A stretch of 53,532 bases of DNA from DATKDP01 sp035546335 (GCA_035546335.1 DATKDP010000130.1:1-53532), one strand, 5' to 3'; counted from the stretch's first letter, positions 33,283 to 42,392 are shown. Numbers and translations: made by a program. Notes: generated by a model not told the origin, from the sequence alone.

Positions 33283-33467
33283 TCAGGGAAAAAGCAGCGT
33301 ATCGGGCAATCACTTGGCGGGACCTCCGATGGAAAGAGCGGCATCGAGTCATTCCAAGGTGTTCCAGCGACTCTACAACGTGATCGGAGGCAGGGTCATC
33401 TGGCACGGGACTCGCTGTGCCGAGAGCCGATGGCTCACGACCATCACTGACGAAAGGACGCGAACGA

Positions 33468-33614
33468 ATGCTTTGGACGATTCTGGTAATCCTGTTGATT
33501 CTCTGGCTGCTCGGGTTTTCATTCAATGTAGGCGGCGGTCTCATTCATATACTGCTGGTAATCGCTCTCATCGTGCTCATCGTCAGGCTGGCCAGCGGCC
33601 GCAAAGTCCTCTGA
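33468..33614 (+). CDS. Small lmo0937/DUF5670-type membrane protein
   Basis: These 48 residues make two short hydrophobic helices, MLWTILVILLILWLLGF and HILLVIALIVLIVRLA, with a glycine-rich turn (NVGGGL) and the end SGRKVL. This matches the lmo0937 family of tiny membrane proteins, often stress-induced and of unknown function. AAAGGA lies ten bases ahead of ATG 33468. A longer upstream frame begins with unrelated sequence. The gene stands alone between repeats. Confidence 0.85.
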   Translation: MLWTILVILLILWLLGFSFNVGGGLIHILLVIALIVLIVRLASGRKVL

Positions 33615-33671
33615 GCACCGGCCACGTGGCCAACTTCGTCGTGGATGCAGCGCGAACCTCGCCGGCCCCCG

Positions 33672-33779
33672 AGGCTGGACATCCCGATGTCCAGCCCGTG
33701 ACTCCGGCGAGGGTCGCTGCCCCGTCGCCCAACGCGTCCTCCATCACCTGAGCGCAGATCGGTGTCTTCGGCCACTGCG
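33672..33779 (-). repeat. Repeat element F, copy 3 (reverse orientation)
   Basis: In reverse relative to copies 1 and 2, it starts with the perfect hairpin GGCTGGACATC-CC-GATGTCCAGCC and ends with a degenerate GTCTTCGGCCACT end. The middle is diverged, so the two ends are better conserved than the interior. It separates the small membrane protein from the next gene. Confidence 0.65.
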
Positions 33780-33916
33780 GACGAGACTCTCGATGGCTTT
33801 GGCGACTCATGGTGATCAGACCCTGGTCCGCCGGAGGCGAGTTTCGCGGCGGGGGGTGCATTCCTCCGCGTCCTGATCGTCCGAGGTTCGCCATCCTCCA
33901 TGCCACGACCATTCGC

Positions 33917-34594
33917 ATGAATGCCGCCATTCGGACGACAATGGCGAAAATGGAGAAGGCCGGTAACCTCGGATGCCTCCGTTTCGCGATCGGAATGCCG
34001 TTCACCCTCGGCGGGATCGTGATCATCGCCGGGTCATTCCTCGCTCCCGACAAAGTGCGTTTCACGAGCGAGAGCGGCTCGGTGGCACCGCCGTGGATCG
34101 GCGCCCTCTTCGGTCTCTGCTTTCTCGTCGCGGGGCTCTTCGCCGTCGAAGCCGTCGCACTGCGCCGGAACGACATCGCCCTTCGACGATGGGCTGCACT
34201 GCTCGTGTTCGTCTTCGGCATCGCAATCACCGCCGTGGCCTTCGGCGATCCCGACCCTCGCAGCATGCCCGCGGGCCGATGGGCGGTTGCAGTCGCCGGC
34301 GCGATTTTCTTCCTCGCCTCCTGCGCGCTGGCGCTGACGACCGTTCCGCCCGAGTCCATCTGGCGCCGCAGGACAGAGAACCTCTCCGGAATTCTCCTGC
34401 TGACACTCTTCGGCATTCTTGCGACCGGGCTCGCGCTCTCCCCGGGCCTCGAAGGTGACGGCTCGCTCGCGATTCTCGGAATCGAGCTGCCCACATCCCG
34501 CTCGCTCGATCGGTTCATGCTCGGTTTCTTTGCGCTCCTCATCGACGGCTTCGCGATCGCAGGGTGGCTGCATCTGATCAGGGCTCGGAGATGA
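33917..34594 (+). CDS. Polytopic membrane protein, unknown
   Basis: This 225-residue protein has six predicted transmembrane helices (for example FTLGGIVIIAGSFLA, IGALFGLCFLVAGLFAV, WAALLVFVFGIAITAV, AVAGAIFFLASCALAL, LLLTLFGILATGLAL and FMLGFFALLIDGFAIAGW). I recognise no family. Candidate starts are ATG 33917 and ATG 33941 (MAKMEKAGNLG). Neither has a good ribosome site, and the frame is open further upstream with Pro/Arg-rich, unlikely sequence. It converges on the frameshifted zinc-ribbon gene with a 23-nt gap. Confidence 0.6.
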   Translation: MNAAIRTTMAKMEKAGNLGCLRFAIGMPFTLGGIVIIAGSFLAPDKVRFTSESGSVAPPWIGALFGLCFLVAGLFAVEAVALRRNDIALRRWAALLVFVFGIAITAVAFGDPDPRSMPAGRWAVAVAGAIFFLASCALALTTVPPESIWRRRTENLSGILLLTLFGILATGLALSPGLEGDGSLAILGIELPTSRSLDRFMLGFFALLIDGFAIAGWLHLIRARR

Positions 34595-34617
34595 TCGCGT
34601 GATCTGACCCGCACCTC

Positions 34618-35043
34618 TCAGCGAGCGAACGTCACGATCCTTCCCCGCGCATCGGACGAGAACATCTCCGCCGTCTCGCGTGCGGCCGCTTCCGCTTCGG
34701 TGAGCATCTGCATCTCGATCAGCGACTCGATGAGAGCGATGCGCGCGCTGGCGTTGCGCGGCTCCCGTTCGACGACCTCGCGCAGCGGCGCCACCGTTTC
34801 ATCGATCGCCGTCCGAAATGCCTTCAGAGGAATGCGATAGTGCTTCCGGCAGGAGGAGCACTCGCTCTGGATCCGATATCTGCCGAACCGGAATCAGCGG
34901 AATGAAAATTACGCAGAAACACTCGGTGGTGTCATAGGAGGTGAGCTCGCCTGCCGGTTGCAGAAGTTACAGGTGCCGTTGATCGCAGAGCTGTTTCTCC
35001 GGCCGTAGTAATTCGTGCCGATGCCGTTGAACGTGAAAGGCAT
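34618..35043 (-). pseudogene. Zinc-ribbon protein gene with two compensating frameshifts
   Basis: Start ATG 35043 (GGAGG ahead) encodes MPFTFNGIGTNYYGRR and NGTCNFCNRQA. The next family-like segment, LTSYDTTECFCVIFIPLIP, lies in another frame. The remainder, FGRYRIQSECSSCRKHYRIP, and a helical tail ending RIVTFAR* return to the first frame. One base is missing near 34947 and one is extra near 34885. Rejoined, it is a protein of about 141 residues with paired CxxC zinc-binding motifs and a short TPR-like tail. Each reading frame alone hits stops. It is either a recent pseudogene or a pair of assembly errors. Confidence 0.7.
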
Positions 35044-35142
35044 CTCCCGCCTCCAGTCGATGATCGCATTGAATTTTCCAGGACGATACACCAGGCCCCG
35101 GCGCGGCTGTAAAGAAAAATGAGGCCGGGCTCCTCGGCAACT

Positions 35143-35148
35143 TAGAAT
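35143..35148 (+). promoter_or_regulatory. Candidate -10 box upstream of the membrane hydrolase
   Basis: TAGAAT overlaps the first in-frame ATG of the hydrolase frame at 35147. If this is the promoter, transcription starts near 35155 and that ATG cannot be used. This favours ATG 35192 or 35237. Confidence 0.3.
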
Positions 35149-35236
35149 GGCACCGGGGGAAGGGATTTGCGGCGAAGCTCCTCTCATAGAGATGCATGCG
35201 GCCCGAACGGGGCTGCATCGGGAAGGCGGTGTCGAG

Positions 35237-37453
35237 ATGAGGCAGGATCAATCGCGCATGTTCGAACAGCGCGTGCCGGAACGGTACGAGCAGGTACTCG
35301 AGCTCGGGCAGGTGCCCGAGGTGGAGCCTGTCGCGGAGGCGGCCGCACCCGAACCGGCCCGCGTCGACTCGGCGATTCTGGTGATCCATGGCATGGGCCA
35401 GCAACTTCCCTTTGAGACGCTCGACACGGTCACCTCCGGAATTCGTCGTGTGAAAGCACCGACGAAAGTCCATGCGGAGACAGGAGTGATCGAAGCGGAT
35501 GGCGAGCGAATCCGGAGAATCGAGCTGAAGCTGCCGACCGACGATGGCACCCGGAGGGTGGACATCTACGAGGCCTACTGGGCACCGCTGACCGAGGGAC
35601 GCGTCGGAATCCGCGACGTTCTCTCGTTTCTTCTGTCCGGCGGGTGGAACGGAGTCCGGATGAACCTCGATGGATTTCATCGCTGGATGTTCGGTCGGGA
35701 TCGCGAGTTCAGCCGGAAATGGGCACCGCTCGTGGTCCTGATCGTCGCGTTGGTCGTCGTTTCCTCGCTTGTCCTGCTCAATCTCCTCGCGGCGGCTGTA
35801 GCCGCCCGCGTGCCCTGGGTCACACAGGGGAACATGGTGGGCGACAGCCGGGTGATTCTGAATTTCGTGCTGCTTCAAGCCGCCTTTCTTGCCTACCTCC
35901 TGGCAATGACGTCGGTGGTCCGACCCTGGAGACGCCTTCAACGGGCAGTCGGAGGAGTTGCGACGTCGGCGATGTACGCGCTACTCCTCGTGCTCGTCCT
36001 CTCACCCTTCGGTCTCCTGATCGCGATCACTCACAACGCTGCGGGCGTGTCCTCGGAGATACGAAAGGCAACGGCTCCCATGCTATACCGCGTCCTTCCG
36101 CCGATCAGTCCCGAGTTGCTGGAAGCTGAACAGAGCAGGAGCTCGCGCGGCGGCGGGCAGGCCCTGGCCGGAGCAATCGTCCTTGCCGTTCTGCTCTCGA
36201 TGCTGGCACTCGGGCGGATCGTTGCTGCATCGGCGGGACGGACGAAATCACCACAGAGGCGCAAGGATTCGGCGCGGCTGAAGAGAAGCGCTCCTGTCGT
36301 CGCGATCGTCCTCGGAGCTGCTGCCACCCTCATGGCTTTGAGCGTGGTCTTCCATCTTTATTACGGATGGGTGGGCCCAGCCGATCAAGACCCGCGGGTG
36401 CGAACGCTCTGGTCGGTTTCGTGGGCATCGCCGCAAATTCTGCCGCCCCGCGTCTCGATACTTTCAATCGTTTTTCTGCTTTCGCTGCTCGTGATCGTCG
36501 CCGGATTTCTCTTGAGGACGCTCACGCGAGCACCGGAGCGTAACGGCACGCGGCGGACCCTGCGTCTACTCCATCTGCCCGAGGGAATCGCGCTGCTGAT
36601 CGTCGCCTGCCTTCTTCCGGTCGTTTGGTTCGATGTCTTCCCTGCAGACATTGCTGCTGACGACGATCCTCGCGAACGCAGCGTGTTCCTTCTTCCCTGG
36701 CTTCTCGTGCTCGGGATGAGCCTCTTCGTGAAGAGCTTCCTCGTCGAGTACGTCGGCGATGTCGCTGCATACATCTCTGCCCATCGGCTCGACCGGTTTC
36801 ACGACATCCGGGAAGAGATCAAAGAGGTGACCGCCAGAGTCGTGCGTGCAATCTACGGGATGCGAGCCGGCACGGGAGAGGCGAACGACGCGGCCTCCGG
36901 TGAGAATGAGAAGAAGGCAGAGGCACCGCCCCTGCTCTACAGCCGGATCGCGGTCGTAGCGCACTCGCTGGGATCGGTAATCGCTTATGACGCAGTGAAT
37001 CAGATGATCGTCGAAGACGAAGTGGGGGCCAAGGGTCTCAATGCTTCGGGTCGTACGAAGCTTCTCGTCACCTTCGGCTCGCCGCTGGACAAGACAGCTT
37101 TCATTTTCACCGCGAGCTCCCGCAACACGGAGAACGTTCGCGAAGCTCTCGCTTCGAGCGTACAACCGCTCATCTGGGATGAAAAGTATCGCAAGTTGTG
37201 CTGGTTCAATCTTCACTCGCCTCATGACATCATCAGCGGGCCGCTGAACTACTACGATCCGCCGGAAGAGAGCGTCGCGCATCCGGTCCACAACATCGTC
37301 GACGAGCAATGCGGCATTCCGCTCGCCGCACACACAGAGTACTGGAGGAACGACGCTCTCTACCGCGGAATCGTTCGCTGGATCGAAGGGGCGAACGATT
37401 GCAAAACGCTGCGCGAGGCCTTCGAGTCATCGAGTGGCACAATCAAGTCTTGA
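35237..37453 (+). CDS. Membrane protein with alpha/beta-hydrolase motifs split by a large insertion
   Basis: This 738-residue protein has an oxyanion-hole-like motif, SAILVIHGMGQQ, at about residue 51. About 500 residues with eight or so transmembrane helices follow. The C-terminal part has a nucleophile elbow, VVAHSLGSVIAYDAVNQ (Ser at about 576), VTFGSPLDK and W.NLHSPHDIISG with a candidate His/Asp. The hydrolase core thus seems split by a membrane insertion. It may act as a membrane lipase or esterase, and the substrate is unknown. ATG 35237 with GGAAGG ahead is my choice, and 35192 and 35147 are alternatives. Confidence 0.7.
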   Translation: MRQDQSRMFEQRVPERYEQVLELGQVPEVEPVAEAAAPEPARVDSAILVIHGMGQQLPFETLDTVTSGIRRVKAPTKVHAETGVIEADGERIRRIELKLPTDDGTRRVDIYEAYWAPLTEGRVGIRDVLSFLLSGGWNGVRMNLDGFHRWMFGRDREFSRKWAPLVVLIVALVVVSSLVLLNLLAAAVAARVPWVTQGNMVGDSRVILNFVLLQAAFLAYLLAMTSVVRPWRRLQRAVGGVATSAMYALLLVLVLSPFGLLIAITHNAAGVSSEIRKATAPMLYRVLPPISPELLEAEQSRSSRGGGQALAGAIVLAVLLSMLALGRIVAASAGRTKSPQRRKDSARLKRSAPVVAIVLGAAATLMALSVVFHLYYGWVGPADQDPRVRTLWSVSWASPQILPPRVSILSIVFLLSLLVIVAGFLLRTLTRAPERNGTRRTLRLLHLPEGIALLIVACLLPVVWFDVFPADIAADDDPRERSVFLLPWLLVLGMSLFVKSFLVEYVGDVAAYISAHRLDRFHDIREEIKEVTARVVRAIYGMRAGTGEANDAASGENEKKAEAPPLLYSRIAVVAHSLGSVIAYDAVNQMIVEDEVGAKGLNASGRTKLLVTFGSPLDKTAFIFTASSRNTENVREALASSVQPLIWDEKYRKLCWFNLHSPHDIISGPLNYYDPPEESVAHPVHNIVDEQCGIPLAAHTEYWRNDALYRGIVRWIEGANDCKTLREAFESSSGTIKS

Positions 37454-37577
37454 GGCGCAATCCCGTCGGGTCGGGCCTGGCGTCGGGGGATACAGCCGCT
37501 CGAAATCGGGATCGCCGTGCAGCAGCTCGAGGTCGGGATCGCGGCGCGCTCAGCTCGCGGCCTTGAATCCCGTCCCG

Positions 37578-37622
37578 CATCTGCCCGACTTGCGAGGGGC
37601 GGCGAGGACGCCCGACCCCTCG
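37578..37622. repeat. Repeat family A, short copy
   Basis: TGCCCGACTTGCGAGGGGCG followed by GCGAGGACGCCCGACCCC matches the central part of the other A copies. It lies between convergent genes (37453 and 37642) and could help stop transcription. Confidence 0.7.
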
Positions 37623-37641
37623 GACGCCTGGTCACAATGAG

Positions 37642-38370
37642 TCAGCTCCCTGTGCCGAACGCCATCTCGGGTGTGGCGAAAACGAAGCGATCGGCGAGAG
37701 GGTGTGTGAGGAGGTGCTCGATGGTTCTCTCGAAGTTCTCGCGCAGTGCCGGTCGTGATGCTGTGTCGGTTCGGGTGGCGAAGGCGAGATACGGCGACTT
37801 CGCCGCGAGCAGCGTGTCGATGATGCTGCAGATGTGATCGGCGCGCATCGCAGGATCGAGCGTCAGAGTCTCCCGCCCGTCGCGCGCATGAAGACCCAGC
37901 CGCCGCTCGGCGCGATCGATCGGACCGAGGGGATGATCACGCGATTCGATCGAGGCGACCGTCGTGGCGAGGGTGTGCTCCGATGTCGGCGAGCGACCTC
38001 CGGACACATCCTGAAGATAGAAAACGAGCCCGTCGCGAACCCACGGGCCGGTCGTGCTCCCCTCACCGCCGCTCCGCGCGAACAGCGGCCCGTCGGGCGC
38101 CGAGACATGAACCTCGACCGCGTCGGTTCGCTCCGCCCTCCAGACGAGCGTCGCTACGTCTGGCACGCCGCGACGGCCGGCGATGATCGGATCCGGTCGC
38201 GATTTGATCGTCCCCCAGCTCTTTCCCTGGCGCACGCGCATCTTCGTTCGCAGCGACATCCATGGAGCCAGCGCCGTCAGGCGTCCCGCAGGATGCCAGT
38301 CGATCGGCACATGTCCGCCGCTGATCGGAATAGTCGAGGGCAGCCCGACGCCCCACCGACTGAATCTCAC
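37642..38370 (-). CDS. Hypothetical protein with Ig-like beta domain
   Basis: Up to 242 residues are open. The middle part (LVWRAERTDAVEVHVSAPDG followed by LFARSGG and WVRDGLVFYLQDVSGG) resembles a beta-sandwich domain that I recall at the C termini of bacterial glycosyltransferase or deacetylase proteins. The C-terminal part (LDPAMRADHICSIIDTLLAA and further) is helical. The N terminus is uncertain: starts at 38370, 38259 (MSLRTKM) or 38241 are possible, none with a clear ribosome site. It may be the downstream part of a larger broken gene. It lies 40 nt downstream of the DUF5666-like gene. Confidence 0.5.
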   Translation of the reverse strand: MRFSRWGVGLPSTIPISGGHVPIDWHPAGRLTALAPWMSLRTKMRVRQGKSWGTIKSRPDPIIAGRRGVPDVATLVWRAERTDAVEVHVSAPDGPLFARSGGEGSTTGPWVRDGLVFYLQDVSGGRSPTSEHTLATTVASIESRDHPLGPIDRAERRLGLHARDGRETLTLDPAMRADHICSIIDTLLAAKSPYLAFATRTDTASRPALRENFERTIEHLLTHPLADRFVFATPEMAFGTGS

Positions 38371-38410
38371 CAGCCCGGGCCCGGGGCCAAGTCCGAGCCC
38401 GAGCCCGGCT

Positions 38411-39067
38411 TCAGCGGCGACCGTACCGATCGTTTTTCGTCACCAGCGACTCGGCGACGAACGTCGATCCGCTGAAGAAGCCCGCGAGAACGACGGCGTC
38501 TCCGATGCGGATCGACCGGAGGGATCTGCTTCCGCGAGTATCGAGCTGCCGCGTATCGATCCGGACGTCCCGTCGAGCATCGGTCCTCACGACCAGCAGA
38601 TTCCGGCGCAGATCGAGAGAGATGACTCGTCCTTCGAATCGATCGTAACGACCACGGTGATAGCGGCGATCGTCGGGCCTGCGATGAGAGATGCTCTGGA
38701 GAACGTGGACGGCTCGCGCACGGAGCTGGCGATTCGATCGTGAGACCAGATCGATGGCGACTCGATCACCAGGCTCGAGATCGCGCACCCGATAGCGCCT
38801 CCCCAGGAAGTGGACCGGCACATTCCCGCGGGCGTCGATGCGATGCGTCGTGCGGCCGTTGCGCAGCACGAAGCTGTTCCCGTTTCGTGCGACGGAAACG
38901 ACGACTCCGTCGAGATCCGTCCTTCCGCTGCGTTGATCCCGCACATCGCTCAGATGAAGTGCCGTCTCCATCTGAGGTCGATCTTCCGCAATCATAGACA
39001 TCGGAGCCACGAAGAGCAATGCGACACTCACCACCACAACTCGTTGGATCAACTGTACTTGCGTCAT
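38411..39067 (-). CDS. Secreted DUF5666-like protein with two OB-like repeats
   Basis: This 218-residue protein has a signal peptide (MTQVQLIQRVVVVSVALLFV, cleavage near AEDR). Two similar beta-rich repeats follow: DGVVVSVARNGNSFVLRNG with FLGRRYRVRDLEPGDRVAID, and EGRVISLDLRRNLLVVRTD with SIRIGDAVVLAGFF. This duplicated small-barrel form matches DUF5666-type envelope proteins of unknown function. Arg content is high. AAAGGAG lies six bases ahead of ATG 39067, which excludes a 15-residue extension. The gene starts next to the large palindromic array at 39137. Confidence 0.75.
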   Translation of the reverse strand: MTQVQLIQRVVVVSVALLFVAPMSMIAEDRPQMETALHLSDVRDQRSGRTDLDGVVVSVARNGNSFVLRNGRTTHRIDARGNVPVHFLGRRYRVRDLEPGDRVAIDLVSRSNRQLRARAVHVLQSISHRRPDDRRYHRGRYDRFEGRVISLDLRRNLLVVRTDARRDVRIDTRQLDTRGSRSLRSIRIGDAVVLAGFFSGSTFVAESLVTKNDRYGRR

Positions 39068-39136
39068 CTGGTTCTCCTTTGAACCGCTGTCGTTGCACAG
39101 ATCAGAGCGCAATCGCCAAGCCAGCGAGCCCGAGCG

Positions 39137-39370
<234 letters not shown>

Positions 39371-39485
39371 ATCGCTGCGCACGTGACCCGTTTCGCGCGC
39401 GCTCCTTGCAATGCACGATCCACGATGATTCAGTAGACTCCGTCGTGAATCATCCGGGCAACGATGCAACAGCAAGGAGGGCTCG

Positions 39486-40289
39486 ATGTACCGTCTGGTT
39501 TCCCTGCTCCTGATCTTCTCGATCTCCTGCGTGACGAACGGGCCGACACAGTCGCAGTCGCGGCTCGAGACCACGCCGCGGCACGATGAATGGGTCCGGA
39601 TCCCCGTCGAGGGAAAGATCCTCCACGCGTGGGTCACCTACCCGGAGACGGCCTCAACCGCCTCCGCAATCGTGCTGATTCACGAGAACCGCGGCCTCGA
39701 TGACTGGGCTCGCTCGGTCGCTGACCGGCTTTCGGAAAACGGATATCTCGTGATCGCGCCCGACCTTCTCTCGGGGATGGCTCCCGGCGGCGGGCGCGCG
39801 AGCGATTTCCCCTCGTCCGACGCGGCTCGGGAAGCAACCTCGAAGCTGTCGATGCCGGGCGTCATCGCCGATCTCCATGCGGCTGCCGATTACGTTCTCC
39901 GCCTTCCCGCAGCAAACGGGAAGCTGTTCGTCGCGGGATTCTGCTGGGGCGGCGCGCGCACCTGGGTGCTCGCGAACGCCCGGCCGGGACTCTCGGGAAG
40001 CTTCGTCTTCTACGGCACAGGTCCTCAGGATGCTGCAGGCATCGCCGCGATCGACGCGCCGGTATTCGGCTTCTACGGAGGCAACGACGCCCGTGTGAAT
40101 GCGACGATTCCGAAGACCGAGGACCTGATGCGCCAGGCGGGCAAACGGTTCGAGCCGGTGATCTATGAGGGCGCGGGCCATGCTTTCATGCGCCTCGGTG
40201 AGGCGAGCGACGCCTCGGATGCGAATCGCCGCGCCCACAACGAGGGGTGGGCGCGCTCGCTCGAGCTGTTGGGGCAGATCGGACGCTGA
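39486..40289 (+). CDS. Dienelactone hydrolase family lipoprotein
   Basis: This 267-residue protein has a short signal ending SISC (Cys15), consistent with a lipoprotein. A dienelactone-hydrolase alpha/beta fold follows: IVLIHENRGLDDW, the nucleophile elbow GFCWGG with catalytic Cys (about residue 153), the Asp in FGFYGGNDARVN and the His in EGAGHAF. Members hydrolyse dienelactones or other small esters. Export to the periplasm suggests a different substrate from the catechol pathway. AAGGAGG lies five bases ahead of ATG 39486. It ends at a clear terminator shared with the convergent protease gene. Confidence 0.9.
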   Translation: MYRLVSLLLIFSISCVTNGPTQSQSRLETTPRHDEWVRIPVEGKILHAWVTYPETASTASAIVLIHENRGLDDWARSVADRLSENGYLVIAPDLLSGMAPGGGRASDFPSSDAAREATSKLSMPGVIADLHAAADYVLRLPAANGKLFVAGFCWGGARTWVLANARPGLSGSFVFYGTGPQDAAGIAAIDAPVFGFYGGNDARVNATIPKTEDLMRQAGKRFEPVIYEGAGHAFMRLGEASDASDANRRAHNEGWARSLELLGQIGR

Positions 40290-40316
40290 GCGTCTCGAGT
40301 GGAATCGTCCAACGAG

Positions 40317-40342
40317 AAAGGGAGCGCCGAGGCGCTCCCTTT
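40317..40342. terminator. Bidirectional transcription terminator hairpin
   Basis: An 11-bp stem, AAAGGGAGCGC / GCGCTCCCTTT, with a CGAG loop lies midway between the convergent dienelactone hydrolase and M43 protease genes. A/T-rich stem ends give short U-runs in both directions. Confidence 0.75.
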
Positions 40343-40365
40343 CGAATGGAGTGTGATCTGTTGTC

Positions 40366-41388
40366 TTACTTCCCTGCGCGATAGCTGTCCCACATCGAGC
40401 TGCTGCGACCAGCCTGACCGGCAGTGAACTGGTACATGCAGTAGTCGTCGGTATAGTCCATGAAGTTCTCGATCGGATCGAGGCCCGCAACGTTTTTGCA
40501 GCTGTCCGCGCCGACCGGGCAACGATACTGGGCCGAGCGTTCTGCCGGCGTGTCACTCACCTGATCACCGCTTCCCTGACATCCGCCCTGGAAGGTGTGA
40601 TAGAGGCCGAGCCAGTGGCCGACTTCGTGGGTTGCAGTATCTCCAAGGTTGTACGGTGTGTAGCTGCTGCCGGGCAGCGATGCCCAGTAGCAGACGATGC
40701 CATCCTGCTTCGGGCTGCTCGCGTAGTTCCAGGGGAATGTAGCCCATCCGAGATAGCCCCCCCCGCCGGTCGTGTAGAAGTTCAGGTCGTCGGCACTTCC
40801 CTGGCGTAGCGCTTCCTTCATCTGCTTTTCCGCCGCCGTTCCGGGCCCGGCGTTGTACCACGAATCGTTGACTGTCCGGGTGGTTCCCGCTCTCACGAAA
40901 CTGAAGCGGGTTACCGCGCCGATGCCGCTTACCAGGTTCCCGTTGCGATCGGGGCCGAGACCCGAAGAGGCGTCATTCATCACGTCGATCTGTGCATCGA
41001 GCCAGCTGTCGGGAAAGTCGCCCGTACCGTCGCTCTTGATGACGACGTGGTAGTAGACGTTGACGACCACAGGGTCACCCGACGGAGGAGGCTCCGTCCC
41101 TCCGCCATCTCCACCACCGCCCGGCTTCCCTTTGCCATTATTCGATTTTCCCTCGATGCGGGAGACTTCGAGCTCGTCGAGATGCGGCACGGCGCAACGC
41201 CGTCCGGCATCGACGAACGCTTTCTGGGAAACGAAGCGCGTTCCATCGGGGCCGATGAACGAGCCGTCGGGCTGCATTCCGGGATGCGAGTGGTCGCCGC
41301 TCCTCCCTTGCCCGATGACGGCCATCGGAACGATCAAAACTAGAACCAGAAGTATTCCTAAACGCGAACGAAAAGTTTTGCTCACCAT
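40366..41388 (-). CDS. Secreted zinc metalloprotease, M43 (pappalysin/cytophagalysin-like)
   Basis: This 340-residue protein has a signal peptide (about residues 1-27), a short propeptide-like region, a Gly/Pro-rich linker, then the protease domain with the extended zinc motif HEVGHWLGLYH (about 254-264) and the Met-turn NFMDYTDDYC. Cys pairs near the active site fit disulfide-stabilised secreted metzincins of family M43B. The N-terminal Cys in AGRRCAVPH may take part in latency (cysteine switch), by inference. GGAGAT precedes ATG 41388. A TATACT box at 41422-41427 suggests a leader of about 30 nt. Confidence 0.93.
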   Translation of the reverse strand: MVSKTFRSRLGILLVLVLIVPMAVIGQGRSGDHSHPGMQPDGSFIGPDGTRFVSQKAFVDAGRRCAVPHLDELEVSRIEGKSNNGKGKPGGGGDGGGTEPPPSGDPVVVNVYYHVVIKSDGTGDFPDSWLDAQIDVMNDASSGLGPDRNGNLVSGIGAVTRFSFVRAGTTRTVNDSWYNAGPGTAAEKQMKEALRQGSADDLNFYTTGGGGYLGWATFPWNYASSPKQDGIVCYWASLPGSSYTPYNLGDTATHEVGHWLGLYHTFQGGCQGSGDQVSDTPAERSAQYRCPVGADSCKNVAGLDPIENFMDYTDDYCMYQFTAGQAGRSSSMWDSYRAGK

Positions 41389-41463
41389 CTGATCTCCTGC
41401 TCGATAATTTTCCTGGGGAAGGTGAGTATACCAAATGATGGGGTGGTTGCGCCACCACCATGG

Positions 41464-41622
41464 TTATTGGTCGCCGTGAGCAGCAGCGGCCGAGGATCCA
41501 GGGAGAACCCGGAACGCAAGCCAGGTCAACGCGTTACCGGCGATCCCGACGCCGATCAGCAGACCGTAATTGCGCGGGAGAAACCGCTGCCCGAGGTCCA
41601 CGGCGCCGAGGGCGAAGGGAGC
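41464..41622 (-). pseudogene. C-terminal remnant of a membrane protein
   Basis: An open minus-strand stretch without a start encodes ALGAVDLGQRFLPRNYGLLI then GVGIAGNALTWLAFRVLPGS and ends AHGDQ*. An in-frame TGA precedes it. One transmembrane helix is visible. The composition is gene-like and the rest of the gene is missing, so I read it as a truncated remnant. The family is not recognised. Confidence 0.35.
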
Positions 41623-41645
41623 TCAACCAGAGCCATTCCTGCCAC

Positions 41646-42392
41646 TCACTTTCCGATCGTTCTACGGAGATAATCGCGGATGTGCTCGTGTGTTTCCTCC
41701 GCCTCCCACACGGCGCCGATCTCGCCGCTCCACTGCTGGCGGTATCGCTCGGCACGTTCGCGGTAGGGCTCGCACAACTGCCGCTTGGTCATCGCGAATG
41801 CCGGACGCGGAACGGCACCGAATCGCCTGGCGATGTTCACCGCACGCTCGAGCAGTGCATCGGCCGGAACCAGCTCGTCGATCACGCCGGATTCGAGGGC
41901 TTCTTCCGCCGAGAGCGTCTGGCCTCCGAGGACGAGCCGTTGCAGCATCTGCGGTGACATGATGCTTCGAACGGTCTCGAGCGCCAGGGGAGGAAAGGGA
42001 ACACCGACGAGCAGCTCGGGAATGCCGATCCGCCCCTTGCCCTCCGCCATCAAACGGTAGTCACAACCGCACGCGAGCACACACCCCCCTGCGATGGCGT
42101 GTCCGTTCAAGGCAGCGACGACCGGCCGCGGGGCTTCGAGCAGAACCGTGAGCGCGCGATCCAACGCCTCGATCAGGCGTGCCGGGTAGCCCGGCTCGCC
42201 CGAAGTGAGCCGATAGAGATCGACTCCAGCCGAGAAGATCGAGCCTGTCCCGGTGAGCACGACTCCCTCGGCCTCACGCGCCTCGGACACTGTGCGCGAG
42301 ATTTCGTCCAGAAATTCGACGTCCAGCGCACTCGCCTTCCCATGCGCGAATCGCAATATTACGATATCGCCCGCGACGTCACGTTCGATCAC
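41646..42392 (-). CDS. Enoyl-CoA hydratase/isomerase (crotonase) family protein
   Basis: This 248-residue crotonase-fold enzyme has the oxyanion-hole segments FSAGVDLYRL and NGHAIAGGCVLACGCDYRL, then GRIGIPELLVGVPFPP in the active-site region. The family acts on acyl-CoA thioesters (hydration, isomerisation and others). The second acid position differs from classic enoyl-CoA hydratase, so the exact reaction is open. The start is GTG 42392 with a GGGGG stretch about six bases ahead. The 3' end is close to the remnant at 41464. Upstream lies the ATCTGCC/ATCTCCC array. Confidence 0.88.
   Translation of the reverse strand: MIERDVAGDIVILRFAHGKASALDVEFLDEISRTVSEAREAEGVVLTGTGSIFSAGVDLYRLTSGEPGYPARLIEALDRALTVLLEAPRPVVAALNGHAIAGGCVLACGCDYRLMAEGKGRIGIPELLVGVPFPPLALETVRSIMSPQMLQRLVLGGQTLSAEEALESGVIDELVPADALLERAVNIARRFGAVPRPAFAMTKRQLCEPYRERAERYRQQWSGEIGAVWEAEETHEHIRDYLRRTIGK

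Noticed and set aside
38378..38410. GAGCCC repeats as another heptamer array
   Set aside because: The period is 6, only about three units, and partly coding-like GC-rich sequence.
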